In this document: in pieces, positions 16,050 to 23,032 of the stretch
Numbering within the stretch: the stretch's first letter is position 1
Layout: every line of letters begins with the position of its first letter
Source: a virus
Reading direction: 5' to 3' (one strand)
Virus record (IMG/VR): IMGVR_UViG_3300027977_000165
Location: 1 to 27,430 of that record
DNA: 27,430 nucleotides
The notes under the pieces: model-generated
Told to the model about the DNA's origin: nothing
Database searches by the model: none
What the model saw: only the letters and a program-made list of their open reading frames with translations
Translations under genes and position numbers: made by a program

Positions 16050-17582
16050 ATGACCGACATCACTCGGTTCAAAGCGATCTTTTCCGGCCTGGACATCGCC
16101 TATGGAACATACAAAATTGAATCATCCCGGGGAGACGGGAAGCAGGCAGGTAAGGCCGTCGTGGTGCGCAAGCCACCGACTGACGACCTGTGGACTAAGC
16201 ACCTTGAAGGCGTTGAACCGAGTCTGGGAATTATCCCGATCAGGGCGGATAACTCCTGCATCTGGGGCTGTATTGACATTGACCAGTATCCACTGGACCA
16301 CGTTGGCCTCATAAAAAAGGTCAGAAGCCTTGAGCTTCCAATGGTTGTGTGCCGCAGCAAGTCTGGTGGCGCGCATGTCTTTCTGTTCACCAAAGAACCT
16401 ATACCCGCTGCTGAGATGCAGCGGTTCCTCAAAGCCTGCGCCGCCCTCCTGGGTGAGGCAGGCCGCGAGATTTTTCCCAAACAAGCTGAAATCCTGGTTG
16501 ACCGTGGCGACACGGGCAACTTCCTGAACCTGCCGTATTTCGGTGGGGACCAGACCATGCGTTACGCCATCAGGAATGACGGCACGGCTGCCACACTGGA
16601 GGAGTTCTACGAGCTGTACGAGCAGTGGGTGCAAGGCCCTGACCTTAAGTTTCCTGAAGAGCCAAAGGCCCCAGATCATCCGATCAAAGACGGGCCGCCA
16701 TGCTTACAAGCCCTGTGCACTCAGGGCGTGCCCGAAGGCACACGCAACAACGCACTTTTTAACATCGGCATCTACCTCAAGAAAGTCATCCCCATACATT
16801 GGGACGACGCCCTGGTAGAGCACAACCTGAAATACGTTTCACCGCCGCTGCCCAACAACGAGGTTCAAATCCTGGTTAAGCAGCTGCACAAAAAAGAATA
16901 TCGCTACAAGTGCAAAGACTCACCGCTCAACAGCTTTTGCAACAGCGGGCTTTGCAGAACACGCAAGCATGGAATCGGGGCCAACGGGCCAGATGCCCCA
17001 CAGGTGTCATCATTATCCAAATACAACTCGGAGCCGCCGTTATGGTTCCTCGACATTAACGGCAAGCGCATCGAGCTGGATACAGAGAGTCTGTTTGCAC
17101 AAGCGGCTTTCCAAAAAGCCTGCGTCGAAAAGCTCAACCTATTGCCCCCTACCCTGCGCAAGCAAGACTGGGAGCAACTTCTCAACGCATTGCTCAAGGA
17201 AATGGTAGAGACCGAACAGATCACCGAGGCCAGCGAAGACACCAGCATTACGGGCCGCTTCAACGACTTGCTTGAAGAGTTCTGCACACACTTGCAGCAA
17301 GCAATGGACCGCGAAGAAATTCTCATGGGCCGCCCATGGACAGATGACAACGAGGCCAAGACCTACTTCCGCATGAAGGACCTTGAAGCACACCTGGTGC
17401 GCAACAACTTCAAAGGTATGACGCATCCAAAGATGGCGCAGCGCCTGAGAGACCTGGGCGGCGAGCCGATCAGTCTCTTCCTCAAGAACCGCGCAGCACG
17501 CTGCTGGAAAATCCCGCGCTTTAGTCGCCAGGACGCACCGTTTGAAACCCCCGAGCAACGCACACAAAGGAGCCCATTCTGA
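16050..17582 (+). CDS. DNA primase of the archaeo-eukaryotic primase (AEP) superfamily, 510 aa
   Basis: ATG at 16050 follows AGAAAGAAGAA. Catalytic signatures are seen: D76-I-D78 in 'CIWGCIDIDQY' (the metal-binding DxD), S105-G-G-A-H109 in 'SKSGGAHVFLF' (the sxH nucleotide-binding motif), then 'EILVDRGDTGNFLNLPYFGG', a stretch typical of phage and TOTE-type AEP primases. A Cys cluster C288-x8-C297-x4-C302 with H307 may bind zinc. The C-terminal third is helical and probably a helicase- or template-interaction region. Family role: synthesis of RNA/DNA primers, sometimes extension. There is no fused helicase domain, unlike T7 gp4. It is the first gene of a coupled operon with an SF1 helicase and DNA polymerase, which supports a replicative role. 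Confidence 0.9.
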   Translation: MTDITRFKAIFSGLDIAYGTYKIESSRGDGKQAGKAVVVRKPPTDDLWTKHLEGVEPSLGIIPIRADNSCIWGCIDIDQYPLDHVGLIKKVRSLELPMVVCRSKSGGAHVFLFTKEPIPAAEMQRFLKACAALLGEAGREIFPKQAEILVDRGDTGNFLNLPYFGGDQTMRYAIRNDGTAATLEEFYELYEQWVQGPDLKFPEEPKAPDHPIKDGPPCLQALCTQGVPEGTRNNALFNIGIYLKKVIPIHWDDALVEHNLKYVSPPLPNNEVQILVKQLHKKEYRYKCKDSPLNSFCNSGLCRTRKHGIGANGPDAPQVSSLSKYNSEPPLWFLDINGKRIELDTESLFAQAAFQKACVEKLNLLPPTLRKQDWEQLLNALLKEMVETEQITEASEDTSITGRFNDLLEEFCTHLQQAMDREEILMGRPWTDDNEAKTYFRMKDLEAHLVRNNFKGMTHPKMAQRLRDLGGEPISLFLKNRAARCWKIPRFSRQDAPFETPEQRTQRSPF

Positions 17583-17677
17583 TGATGAAAATTGACGGAC
17601 ATGACGACGCAATCATCGGGCCTGCAATGGTCTGGACCGAGGACATGTGGGAAGACTGGGTAGAGGACGACGAATGA
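17582..17677 (+). CDS. Acidic 31-aa micro-protein between primase and helicase
   Basis: ATG at 17582 shares a base with the primase stop (TGATG). The frame's own TGA overlaps the helicase ATG (ATGA at 17674), so it is coupled on both sides; AAAGGAG lies 12-18 bases upstream. The product begins MMKIDGHDDAIIGPA and ends in a Trp/Glu/Asp-rich tail. The 'IDGHDDAIIG' start matches what I recall of a small phage protein family, normally about 50-70 aa and often near replication genes. This copy appears shortened to that N-terminal signature plus an acidic tail. Function is unknown; a DNA-mimic or protein-binding role is only speculation. Confidence 0.65.
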   Translation: MMKIDGHDDAIIGPAMVWTEDMWEDWVEDDE

Positions 17678-19173
17678 CTACCACCAAAGTTTTCGGCCCA
17701 CCCGGCTCTGGCAAGACGACGTTTCTTTTGAGCATCGTTGAGCAGGAGCTGGCAGGCGACGTGCATCCGATGAAAATCGGCTACTTTGCTTTCACTAAGA
17801 AGGCTGCCACCGAAGCGCGCGACCGGGCCATCCAGAAGTTCCCCAACCTGAACCCCGACACCGACTTCCCGTTCTTTCGCACCCTGCACAGCCTGGCATA
17901 CCGATGCCTTGGCATCAGCACCAAGGACATGATGTCGCCAGAGCACTATAAAGAGTTTGCCCTGGAGGCAGGCATTGAGCTGGCCATCGAGAACGGCGAC
18001 GAAGAGTTTGCGGTCAAGGCCGACAACCCCATCCTGAACGAGATCAACATCGCCCGCATTCGCGGCATGGACCTGCGCACGCACTACAACAACTCCAAGA
18101 TGGAAATTGAATGGTTTCATTTTGAGTACGTCGAGCGCGCTTACCGTCACTACAAGACATCACGCAATCTGCTGGACTTCACCGACCTCCTGGAGCATGT
18201 GCTGCTGGAGCCCGAGCGCTTGCCCAAGTTGGAAGCCTTAATCATCGACGAGGCACAAGACCTCTCACGCTTGCAATGGAGGCTGGTCGAGCAACTTGCG
18301 TTGCGAGCCCAGAGGTGCTTTTTGGCAGGCGACGACGACCAGGCTGTCTACACCTGGGCCGGAGCCGATGTCGCGAGCTTCCTGGGGTTTTCGGGTGATG
18401 TCAAAGTCCTTGACCAATCTTACCGAGTCCCCTCGAAAATCCACGCCCTAGCCAACCGCGTGGTGACACGCATCAAGCAGCGCCAGCCAAAGGTCTGGAA
18501 GGCCCGTCAAGAGGAAGGCAGCATCAGTTACTACAACGACTTCAGCCAAGTCGACATCAGCCACGGCAACTGGCTTATCCTGGCCAGCGCCAACTACATG
18601 CTCACCGACATGCACGACTGGATTAAGAGCCAGGGCCTGCTGTTCGAGCGCCACGGACAACGCAGCGTCAGCGAAAGCATCCTGATCGCGGTGCTGGGCT
18701 GGGAGAAGCTGCGCAAGGGCGGAGAAGTGCCATACCACGTGGTTAAGATGATCTACAAGTATATGGACAGTGACTTCATCAAGCATGGCCACAAGATGCT
18801 GCGCACAGCTGACCCGGCAGCCATGTACACGCTTGATCTTTTGACAGAAAAGCACGGACTTCTTTCTACAGAAATTTGGCACAAGGCCCTGACCAAGATC
18901 AGCGAGGACCGCCGGGACTATCTGGTCTCTTTGCTGCGTCGTAATACAAAGCTCACGGGCCACGTGCCTATCAAGCTGTCCACAATCCACGGTGCCAAAG
19001 GTGGCGAGGCAGACAACGTGCTGCTGCTATCGGACCTGTCCACGCGCTTTGCGAAGGACTACGAAAAGAATTCGGACGACATCAATCGTCTGCTGTACGT
19101 GGGTATTACCCGCGCCAAGCAAACCCTGCACATCGTGCTGCCAAAGAACGAACAGAAAGGCTTCAGATTATGA
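17674..19173 (+). CDS. UvrD/Rep-like SF1A DNA helicase, 499 aa
   Basis: I chose ATG at 17674, which overlaps the preceding stop; a start at 17647 would add nine Arg/Gly-rich residues overlapping the micro-gene. Motifs: Walker A G8-P-P-G-S-G-K-T-T16, 'FRTLHSLAYRCLG' (motif Ia region), Walker B D192-E-A-Q-D196, motif III G219-D-D-D-Q223 with 'AVYTWAGAD', motif IV 'LDQSYRVP', motif V 'TIHGAKGGEAD' (H439-G-A-K-G443), and motif VI Y475-V-G-I-T-R-A-K482. At 499 aa it is shorter than cellular UvrD (~720 aa), so the 1B/2B subdomains must be reduced. No nuclease domain is fused. Family role: 3'-5' ssDNA translocation and unwinding. It may serve as the replicative or accessory helicase beside the primase and polymerase. 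Confidence 0.93.
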   Translation: MTTTKVFGPPGSGKTTFLLSIVEQELAGDVHPMKIGYFAFTKKAATEARDRAIQKFPNLNPDTDFPFFRTLHSLAYRCLGISTKDMMSPEHYKEFALEAGIELAIENGDEEFAVKADNPILNEINIARIRGMDLRTHYNNSKMEIEWFHFEYVERAYRHYKTSRNLLDFTDLLEHVLLEPERLPKLEALIIDEAQDLSRLQWRLVEQLALRAQRCFLAGDDDQAVYTWAGADVASFLGFSGDVKVLDQSYRVPSKIHALANRVVTRIKQRQPKVWKARQEEGSISYYNDFSQVDISHGNWLILASANYMLTDMHDWIKSQGLLFERHGQRSVSESILIAVLGWEKLRKGGEVPYHVVKMIYKYMDSDFIKHGHKMLRTADPAAMYTLDLLTEKHGLLSTEIWHKALTKISEDRRDYLVSLLRRNTKLTGHVPIKLSTIHGAKGGEADNVLLLSDLSTRFAKDYEKNSDDINRLLYVGITRAKQTLHIVLPKNEQKGFRL

Positions 19174-21047
19174 AGCGCGAAACAAAAACGCTGCCAATGT
19201 TTCCTCGGATTTCCGAGTGGCTGCCACCTGCCTCTTTCCCTAATCTTAGTGAAGCTAAAGAGATTGCAATTGACCTCGAAACATGTGACCCGAACATGGA
19301 GAGCCTGGGTCCTGGTTGGCCTAGAAATGATGGCTACATTGTCGGTTACGCTATTGCTGTTGACGGTTGGGCTGGCTATTTTCCTGTCGCTCACGCTGGC
19401 GGTGGGAATCTGGACAAGCGCATCGTGGAACGCTGGATTAGCGACGTCTTGGCTACACCCGCAGACAAGATCATGCACAACGCCGCCTACGACCTCGGAT
19501 GGCTCCGGGCCACGGGATTTGAAGTAAACGGCACGATCTACGACACCATGCTGGCAGCACCTGTGCTGGATGAGAACCGTTTTGCCTACAGTTTGAATGG
19601 TCTGAGCTTTGACTATCTCAAAGAAATTAAGTCTGAACAAGGCTTGAAAGAGTCCGCGTCTGACTTCGGTGTGCACCCCAAAAAGGAATTGTGGAAGCTG
19701 CCTGCCATGCATGTGGGCGACTACGCCGAGCAGGATGCGGCGCTCACCTTGAAGCTCTGGCATAACCTTAAACCACTCCTCATCAAAGATGAGGTTGGAT
19801 CAATCTTTGAGTTGGAAACCGAAGTGCTGCCTGTGCTTGTGGACATCACGCTCAAGGGCATCAACTTTAACCGCGCCCAGTGCGAACGCCACATGACTGA
19901 GATGCGCAGGAAAGAAACCGAAATCCTGAAGTACTTAAAAAGCCAGGCTGGCATGCAGGTGGACATCTGGGCCGCGCAGTCCATTGCCGCTGCATTCGAT
20001 CGCCTGGGCATCCAGTACCCCAAGACAGCAGCTGGCGCGCCGAGCTTCACCAAGAGCTTTCTGGACACGCACGAGCACCCTATGTCTAAGATGATCCTGG
20101 AGGCCCGTGAACTGAACAAGACCCACGGCACGTTCCTGGAGCCTTACCTGAAGCACAGTGCCAAAGATGGGCGCATTCACACCCACTTCAACCAGATGCG
20201 CAATGAGGAAGGTGGCACGGTCACCGGGCGTCTGTCGGCCAGCAACCCGAACCTTCAACAAGTGCCCGCGCGCCACGAAATTATCGGCCCGATGGTACGA
20301 GGCTTGTTCTTGCCTGAGGAAGGACAGGTTTGGGCGGCAAACGACTTCTCCTCGCAAGAACCACGCTTATTGGTGCACTACGCGGCACTTCTAGGCCTAC
20401 CAGGTGCGGAGAAAATGGCACAGGCCTACCGGGAAGACCCCAACATGGACTTTCACCAGATGGTCGCTGACTTAGCCGGCATTAAACGCAAGGCTGCCAA
20501 GACAATTGGTCTGGGCCTTATGTACGGCATGGGCAAAGCCAAGCTGGCCACACAGCTGGAGCTGCCCATGGATGAGGCCAGTGATTTGATTAACACCTTT
20601 CACGCCAAGGTCCCGTTCCTCAAAGGCACCGTGGACGCTGTCATGAAACGCATTGAGCATCCCGTCTCTGGCGGGTCCATTCGCACCCTCTTGGGCCGCA
20701 AGTGCCGCTTCCCATTGTGGGAGCCAGTGGAGTGGGGCGTGAACAAGGCGCTGCCGCGTGAGCAGGCCGTCATTGAGTATGGGGTCAGGATCAAGCGTGC
20801 GGGTACCTACAAGGGCTTAAACCGTTTAATCCAGGGGTCGGCCGCAGACCAGACCAAAGCCGGCATGGTGGCGCTGCACAAGGCAGGTTTTAGATTGTTG
20901 TTGCAAGTTCACGACGAAGTAGCCCTGTCCGTCAGAAACATCGACGAGGCCCGCGAAGCCGCTGACATCATGGCCAAAGCAGTGACCCTGGAAGTTCCCT
21001 CCCGTGTTGACGTGGAGACTGGACCGAGCTGGGGAGAAGCAGCATAA
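19170..21047 (+). CDS. Family A DNA polymerase with 3'-5' exonuclease, 625 aa
   Basis: ATG at 19170 overlaps the helicase stop (ATGA). The 3'-5' exonuclease domain is intact: Exo I D35-L-E37, Exo II N104-x3-D108, Exo III Y185-x3-D189. Polymerase motif A is D392-F-S-S-Q-E397-P-R, motif B R440-x3-K444-x3-L448-x3-Y452-G, and motif C V580-H-D-E583. There is no 5'-nuclease domain, as usual for phage PolA proteins of ~600 aa. In motif B the residue equivalent to E. coli Phe762 and T7 Tyr526 is Leu448 (codon CTG at 20511). That substitution is known from aquatic phage PolA surveys and is associated with altered nucleotide selectivity and slower synthesis. This is the likely replicative polymerase and the last gene of the operon, followed by a terminator. 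Confidence 0.96.
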   Translation: MKRETKTLPMFPRISEWLPPASFPNLSEAKEIAIDLETCDPNMESLGPGWPRNDGYIVGYAIAVDGWAGYFPVAHAGGGNLDKRIVERWISDVLATPADKIMHNAAYDLGWLRATGFEVNGTIYDTMLAAPVLDENRFAYSLNGLSFDYLKEIKSEQGLKESASDFGVHPKKELWKLPAMHVGDYAEQDAALTLKLWHNLKPLLIKDEVGSIFELETEVLPVLVDITLKGINFNRAQCERHMTEMRRKETEILKYLKSQAGMQVDIWAAQSIAAAFDRLGIQYPKTAAGAPSFTKSFLDTHEHPMSKMILEARELNKTHGTFLEPYLKHSAKDGRIHTHFNQMRNEEGGTVTGRLSASNPNLQQVPARHEIIGPMVRGLFLPEEGQVWAANDFSSQEPRLLVHYAALLGLPGAEKMAQAYREDPNMDFHQMVADLAGIKRKAAKTIGLGLMYGMGKAKLATQLELPMDEASDLINTFHAKVPFLKGTVDAVMKRIEHPVSGGSIRTLLGRKCRFPLWEPVEWGVNKALPREQAVIEYGVRIKRAGTYKGLNRLIQGSAADQTKAGMVALHKAGFRLLLQVHDEVALSVRNIDEAREAADIMAKAVTLEVPSRVDVETGPSWGEAA

Positions 21048-21095
21048 TTGAGGTGGGGATGACTGCAGTTGCCCCACTCTCCATTTGAGAAGTTC

Positions 21096-21126
21096 GGGCT
21101 GGGGGCTTGCTCCCAGCCCATTTTTT
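21096..21126 (+). terminator. Rho-independent terminator after the replication operon
   Basis: GGGCTGGG (21096-21103) pairs perfectly with CCCAGCCC (21112-21119) over an 8-base loop, followed at once by A and six Ts (21121-21126). It sits 49 bases after the polymerase stop and before the next gene. The strong stem and T-run make it the clearest terminator in the window. Confidence 0.9.
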
Positions 21127-21136
21127 CCGATACACT
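21107..21136 (+). promoter_or_regulatory. Sigma-70-like promoter TTGCTC-N18-TACACT
   Basis: TTGCTC (21107-21112), 18 bases, then TACACT (21131-21136) has the same hexamers and spacing as the site at 14204-14233. It drives the AT-hook/RHH gene through an AGAAAGGAGAAA leader. The -35 lies inside the terminator hairpin, so transcription stops and restarts within 40 bases. Confidence 0.5.
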
Positions 21137-21163
21137 GATAAATTCAATAGAAAGGAGAAATAA

Positions 21164-21550
21164 ATGGGAAGATCACCAAAGCCACGAACTCAAGTTGTAC
21201 CTGCTCATCCAGAGCCGTACATTCGTCAGCCAATGAAGAAACGTGGTAGACCACGGCGTTCAGGTCCTAAGAAGAAGGATCGATATGACGCTGTACGTGC
21301 GTCACCCTCCAAGCGCCCTGGACAACGGTGGATCACCGTGTCGTTACCAGAGAACGCGTACTACATGCTCAAAGAACTCGCCACGTTTTACAAAGTAGGT
21401 ATGGGCGCGTACATGGCTGAGTTACTTAAACCCGCCTTTGACCAGGCCTACAAAGAATCACTGACGCTGCAGCGTATCGCCAATAACCGAGAGAAAGCTA
21501 AAAATGAAATACAAGACCGAGATGACGTTCCCCGTCGAACTCACTTTTGA
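21164..21550 (+). CDS. Putative DNA-binding regulator: AT-hook-like basic arm plus ribbon-helix-helix-like domain, 128 aa
   Basis: ATG at 21164 follows AGAAAGGAGAAA by 3 bases. Residues 25-39 are a dense basic arm (KKRGRPRRSGPKKK) containing the AT-hook core G28-R29-P30, which in known proteins enters the minor groove of AT-rich DNA. Residues ~56-96 read as one strand ('WITVSLPE') followed by two helices, with 'AYYMLKELATFYKVGMGAYM', the pattern of ribbon-helix-helix (Arc/CopG-type) domains. Together they suggest a transcription regulator or nucleoid-type protein. It is the first gene after the terminator, so it is probably the leading gene of the small-gene operon. The RHH assignment is from pattern only and is not certain. 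Confidence 0.85.
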   Translation: MGRSPKPRTQVVPAHPEPYIRQPMKKRGRPRRSGPKKKDRYDAVRASPSKRPGQRWITVSLPENAYYMLKELATFYKVGMGAYMAELLKPAFDQAYKESLTLQRIANNREKAKNEIQDRDDVPRRTHF

Positions 21551-21743
21551 AGTACTCCCCGCCATGCTGGTGGAGGACACCGAGTTGCCTGAGCAGCTGG
21601 ACATCACCAGGATTTTGTTGACCATCACAGGCCCCAGCGGCAAACCTCGCCAAGTGGACATCACCAAAAGTTTTTCAGAGGAACAGATGATGCTGTTTGA
21701 AGACGAGATCATGGAGAACTACAGTGAAAATCCTGCGCTTTGA
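21504..21743 (+). CDS. Small phage protein of unknown function, 79 aa
   Basis: ATG at 21504 lies inside the end of the regulator gene (47-base overlap) with GAGAGAAAG upstream. The protein starts with alternating strands ('TEMTFPVELTFEVLPAMLV'), has a 'LDITRILLTITGPSG' strand pair, and ends in an acidic Met/Glu helix. It is mildly acidic with no recognised motif. Proteins beginning 'MTFPVE(V/L)T' occur, as I recall, in other phages without function. The coupled position supports expression. Confidence 0.7.
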   Translation: MKYKTEMTFPVELTFEVLPAMLVEDTELPEQLDITRILLTITGPSGKPRQVDITKSFSEEQMMLFEDEIMENYSENPAL

Positions 21744-22239
21744 ACGTAAAGATGAGGCCGTTGCCTGGGCCAAGAAAGTCATTGGCATCGACGGCATGTC
21801 AGGCGACGTCACGGCAATAAGCCTGCTGGACGACAAGGGCGACTTCCTGGCCGTCACGGTGTTCTCTGCCTACACAGGGACCAACATCGACATGCACATC
21901 GCTGCACGGCCCAAGAGTCACTGGCTCTCGCGTAGTTTCTTCAACGCGTCGTTTGAGTTGCCGTTCAGAGTGCTTGAAGTACCACGGGTCACGGGCCTTA
22001 TCCGCGCCGAGAATTTAAACGCCCAGCACTTTGTTGCACGCCTGGGTTTCCAATATGAAGGGCGCATGCGCAAGGCTTTTCCCGATGGTGGAGACTTGAT
22101 GCTTTATGGGCTACTTCGTGAAGAATATTTAAAACATCCATGGAGTAAAAATGAAGATATCAGAGGAGCTGTGGGTACTAGCTCAGAAGGCCCCGAAGGA
22201 TCAACAACCCTTGTTGAAGGCAGTGGGCAAACTACTTGA
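21724..22239 (+). CDS. GNAT-family N-acetyltransferase, 171 aa
   Basis: I chose GTG at 21724 (GGAG 7-10 bases upstream, 20-base overlap with the previous gene) over an ATG at 21697 lying deeper in that gene. The fold pattern is clear: strands around 'GDVTAISLLDDKGDFLAVTVF', then 'YPFRVLEVPRV'-like residues (here LPFRVLEVPRVTGLIRAEN), then the diagnostic 'NAQHFVARLGFQYEGRMRKAF', typical of RimJ/RimL-like GNAT enzymes (Asn, Ala and the LGF-x-x-EG turn). 'GDLMLYGLLREEYL' closes the domain. Known reaction: transfer of acetyl from acetyl-CoA to an amine. Phage substrates are mostly unknown and may be host proteins, tRNA or modified bases. The last ~25 residues are low complexity and overlap the next gene by 89 bases. 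Confidence 0.88.
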   Translation: MKILRFERKDEAVAWAKKVIGIDGMSGDVTAISLLDDKGDFLAVTVFSAYTGTNIDMHIAARPKSHWLSRSFFNASFELPFRVLEVPRVTGLIRAENLNAQHFVARLGFQYEGRMRKAFPDGGDLMLYGLLREEYLKHPWSKNEDIRGAVGTSSEGPEGSTTLVEGSGQTT

Positions 22240-22363
22240 AGATCAGAGATTGTGGCGTGAAGCCTGGTTAAATGCAGAAAATAAAGTTGAGTTGTTGACA
22301 AGTGAACTAAATGTGTTAAGATCACAGCTCAAACACAGAAAGGAGAAAGAGCGCAATGATTAA
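22151..22363 (+). CDS. Small helical protein, 70 aa, unknown function
   Basis: ATG at 22151 has GGAG 7-10 bases upstream. The product is almost entirely helical: 'SEELWVLAQKAPKDQQPLLKAV', then a Leu/Glu heptad-like region 'NKVELLTSELNVLRSQL' suited to a coiled coil, then a basic end. It overlaps the acetyltransferase gene by 89 bases, unusually long here. Its 3' half contains a strong promoter for the next gene, so its DNA serves two purposes. No family recognised. Confidence 0.6.
   Translation: MKISEELWVLAQKAPKDQQPLLKAVGKLLEDQRLWREAWLNAENKVELLTSELNVLRSQLKHRKEKERND
22295..22322 (+). promoter_or_regulatory. Sigma-70 promoter TTGACA-N16-TAAGAT
   Basis: A consensus -35 (TTGACA, 22295-22300), 16-base spacer and TAAGAT (22317-22322) lie within the preceding gene, 33 bases before the ATG at 22356. 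It is followed by the AGAAAGGAGAAA leader. It is the best -35 match I found. Confidence 0.55.
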
Positions 22364-22550
22364 AAAAGCCCTTACCAGAGAGCAGCAGGTATTCAAAGAA
22401 CTTGCTGCAACAGGGAAATACTTCAACACCGGCAAAGTATTGATTGGTCTTAAGTGCCAGCCAAAGCCTGCTCCTGTGACACCTGATGAAGCGTTTCTAC
22501 AAAACATTTTGTTAGGTAACTACCGTCCTTTGTTTTGCCGTTCAAAATGA
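22356..22550 (+). CDS. Small basic protein, 64 aa, unknown function
   Basis: ATG at 22356 follows AGAAAGGAGAAA and overlaps the previous gene by 8 bases. The protein is basic, with an N-terminal helix 'KKALTREQQVFKELAATGKYF' and a Pro-rich middle 'KCQPKPAPVTPDEAF'. Its start resembles short proteins built around one helix-turn-helix-like unit, but no motif is convincing. It begins right after the best promoter, so strong early expression is plausible. The stop overlaps the next ATG (ATGA). Confidence 0.75.
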   Translation: MIKKALTREQQVFKELAATGKYFNTGKVLIGLKCQPKPAPVTPDEAFLQNILLGNYRPLFCRSK

Positions 22551-23032
22551 AAAAGCGCAGCAAGTACCGCCCCCGCACCGTGCTCCAGAATCCACTGGAG
22601 TTTGTGCTGTCAGGCATGAAAGCCGTCAAAGATTTGCCTGGCATTTACCTCGACGTACAACTTAGGAACCGCTCCGCCTTGGATCAAATTCGCAAAGGCG
22701 AAGCGACCAAAGAAGACATCGACATGTTGATCGGCGCATTCAATGTGACTGAAGCGCTGGCCACCATGGGCAAAGGCCATGATTGGCTTGAAGAGATTCA
22801 TCAAGGACAAGATGCCCTGCTGCAGCTATCAAGACGCGGCGTGGCCAACGGAATGCGGTTCATCATGACAGCCAAGCAGTGGGAAGCCTTAAAGCTGGTG
22901 ATGGACCTGCATGAGGAGCAGCTGGCGCATGCCACTGTGCATGACATAGAAAAAGCGCACGACCATGTTCTGTCGGTTATCCGCCAGGGCAAGGCACGTG
23001 CAATCGTTCAAACTCAAAAGGAAGCAACATGA
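22547..23032 (+). CDS. Conserved phage protein of unknown function, 161 aa
   Basis: ATG at 22547 overlaps the previous stop (ATGA); an in-frame TTG at 22535 is less likely. The N-terminus is basic ('KKRSKYRPRTVLQNPLEFVL'), followed by a mainly helical body with 'RNRSALDQIRKGEATKEDID', 'FNVTEALATMGKG', 'GQDALLQLSRRG' and 'ALKLVMDLHEEQLAHATVHD'. I recall this pattern from small genes in many phages and prophages of Burkholderiales, always without function. The basic N-terminus could bind nucleic acid (inference). It is coupled on both sides, with the next gene starting 4 bases before its stop. Confidence 0.88.
   Translation: MKKRSKYRPRTVLQNPLEFVLSGMKAVKDLPGIYLDVQLRNRSALDQIRKGEATKEDIDMLIGAFNVTEALATMGKGHDWLEEIHQGQDALLQLSRRGVANGMRFIMTAKQWEALKLVMDLHEEQLAHATVHDIEKAHDHVLSVIRQGKARAIVQTQKEAT

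Noticed and set aside
19059-19763. 234-codon minus-strand frame opposite the helicase/polymerase junction
   Set aside because: It covers two well-supported genes on the + strand and shows no coherent domain.
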